The notes under the pieces were generated by a model that ran no database searches, was not told where the DNA came from, and saw only the letters and a list, made by a program, of their open reading frames with translations. 39,752 nucleotides of DNA from Christensenella sp. UBA3792. GTDB lineage: Bacteria > Bacillota > Clostridia > Christensenellales > CAG-138. The stretch is from NCBI GenBank assembly GCA_002369195.1, contig DFEW01000016.1, positions 1-39,752 on the forward strand, given 5' to 3'. This document shows positions 39,478-39,752 of the stretch, piece after piece; positions within the stretch are counted from its first letter, which is position 1; each line of letters opens with the position of its first letter. The position numbers and the translations under genes are program-made.

Positions 39478-39752
39478 GGTTCGCAGGGCAGGCACACGGA
39501 AAACGCGGTCGGAATGGACTGCGTGCCGTCCGAGCGGATGAACGCCTTTGCGCCTTCGCCCGCGACATCCATGCAGTACACGCGCATGTGCCACTCGATG
39601 TGCGTAAAGACGTGCTTTGCGTCATAGCGCTGCACGCCGCCGGTCGGATGCAGGTTCCATTCGGACAGAGCGGCCATCGCCTCGTCGGTCGAAAGGAAGC
39701 CGGACACGTTCGGAAACTCGTACAGTCCGGCAAGCAATCCCCTGTTCGGGCG
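39474..39752 (-). CDS. mutY: A/G-specific adenine glycosylase MutY, C-terminal part only
   Basis: The 92 visible residues match the end of MutY, which removes adenine paired with 8-oxoguanine. They form the NUDIX-like C-terminal domain that reads the 8-oxoguanine side: GLLAGLYEFPNV, then YDAKHVFTHIEWHMRVY. The catalytic helix-hairpin-helix and iron-sulfur parts lie beyond the window edge. No terminator is obvious after the stop, so some read-through into the lipoprotein genes is possible. Confidence 0.92.
   Translation of the reverse strand, partial: RPNRGLLAGLYEFPNVSGFLSTDEAMAALSEWNLHPTGGVQRYDAKHVFTHIEWHMRVYCMDVAGEGAKAFIRSDGTQSIPTAFSVCLPCEP

Overview
The window looks like chromosome of a high-GC member of Bacillota, probably class Clostridia (order not decidable by eye; Christensenellales or Oscillospirales-like is a guess). 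The reasons are strong AGGAGG-type ribosome binding sites with some TTG and GTG starts, many Sec lipoproteins with Thr-Pro-rich linkers, a YhaM-type exonuclease, a Dlt-like operon, an M15 peptidase, a BmpA-type nucleoside transporter, and meso-diaminopimelate dehydrogenase, which implies a meso-DAP peptidoglycan. No phage, plasmid, CRISPR, rRNA or tRNA gene was seen.

Layout. 1-1909: the 5' part of a sugar-ABC ATPase gene (minus) diverges from a LacI-family regulator (plus). 1953-9822: a seven-gene minus-strand operon encoding, in transcription order, a D-amino-acid transaminase, a membrane-anchored Ig-like/transglutaminase protein, a DltA-like adenylating enzyme, a carrier protein, an MBOAT acyltransferase, a DltD-like membrane protein and a lipoprotein. 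This is a candidate surface D-aminoacylation pathway with its own D-amino-acid supply. 9847-12489: mnmG-rsmG (minus). 12520-16251: yhaM, tldD and pmbA (plus). 16263-17350: ddh behind a near-consensus promoter.

17359-22603: a two-component cassette on the minus strand (lipoprotein, response regulator, histidine kinase, membrane protein). Its three transcription units are each preceded by a tandem array of the same 11-bp repeat, so the system very likely controls itself and both flanking envelope genes. 22640-26097: an M15 lipoprotein peptidase, a GNAT acetyltransferase and proS as one minus-strand operon. 26131-31721: two tandem paralogous secreted caspase-like (C14) proteins on the plus strand.

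31732-37208: a BmpA-type nucleoside/purine uptake operon (binding lipoprotein, dual ATPase, two permeases; minus strand). A REP-associated transposase gene and a small array of its presumed repeats lie between the binding-protein gene and the ATPase gene. 37284-37881: gene-free repeat DNA with 183-bp tandem units, each holding a 120-bp element with inverted ends plus a terminator hairpin, and a separate MITE-like palindrome of about 148 bp inside a truncated copy. 37892-39477: two related lipoprotein genes with lipocalin-like motifs. 39474-39752: the C-terminal part of MutY, running off the window.
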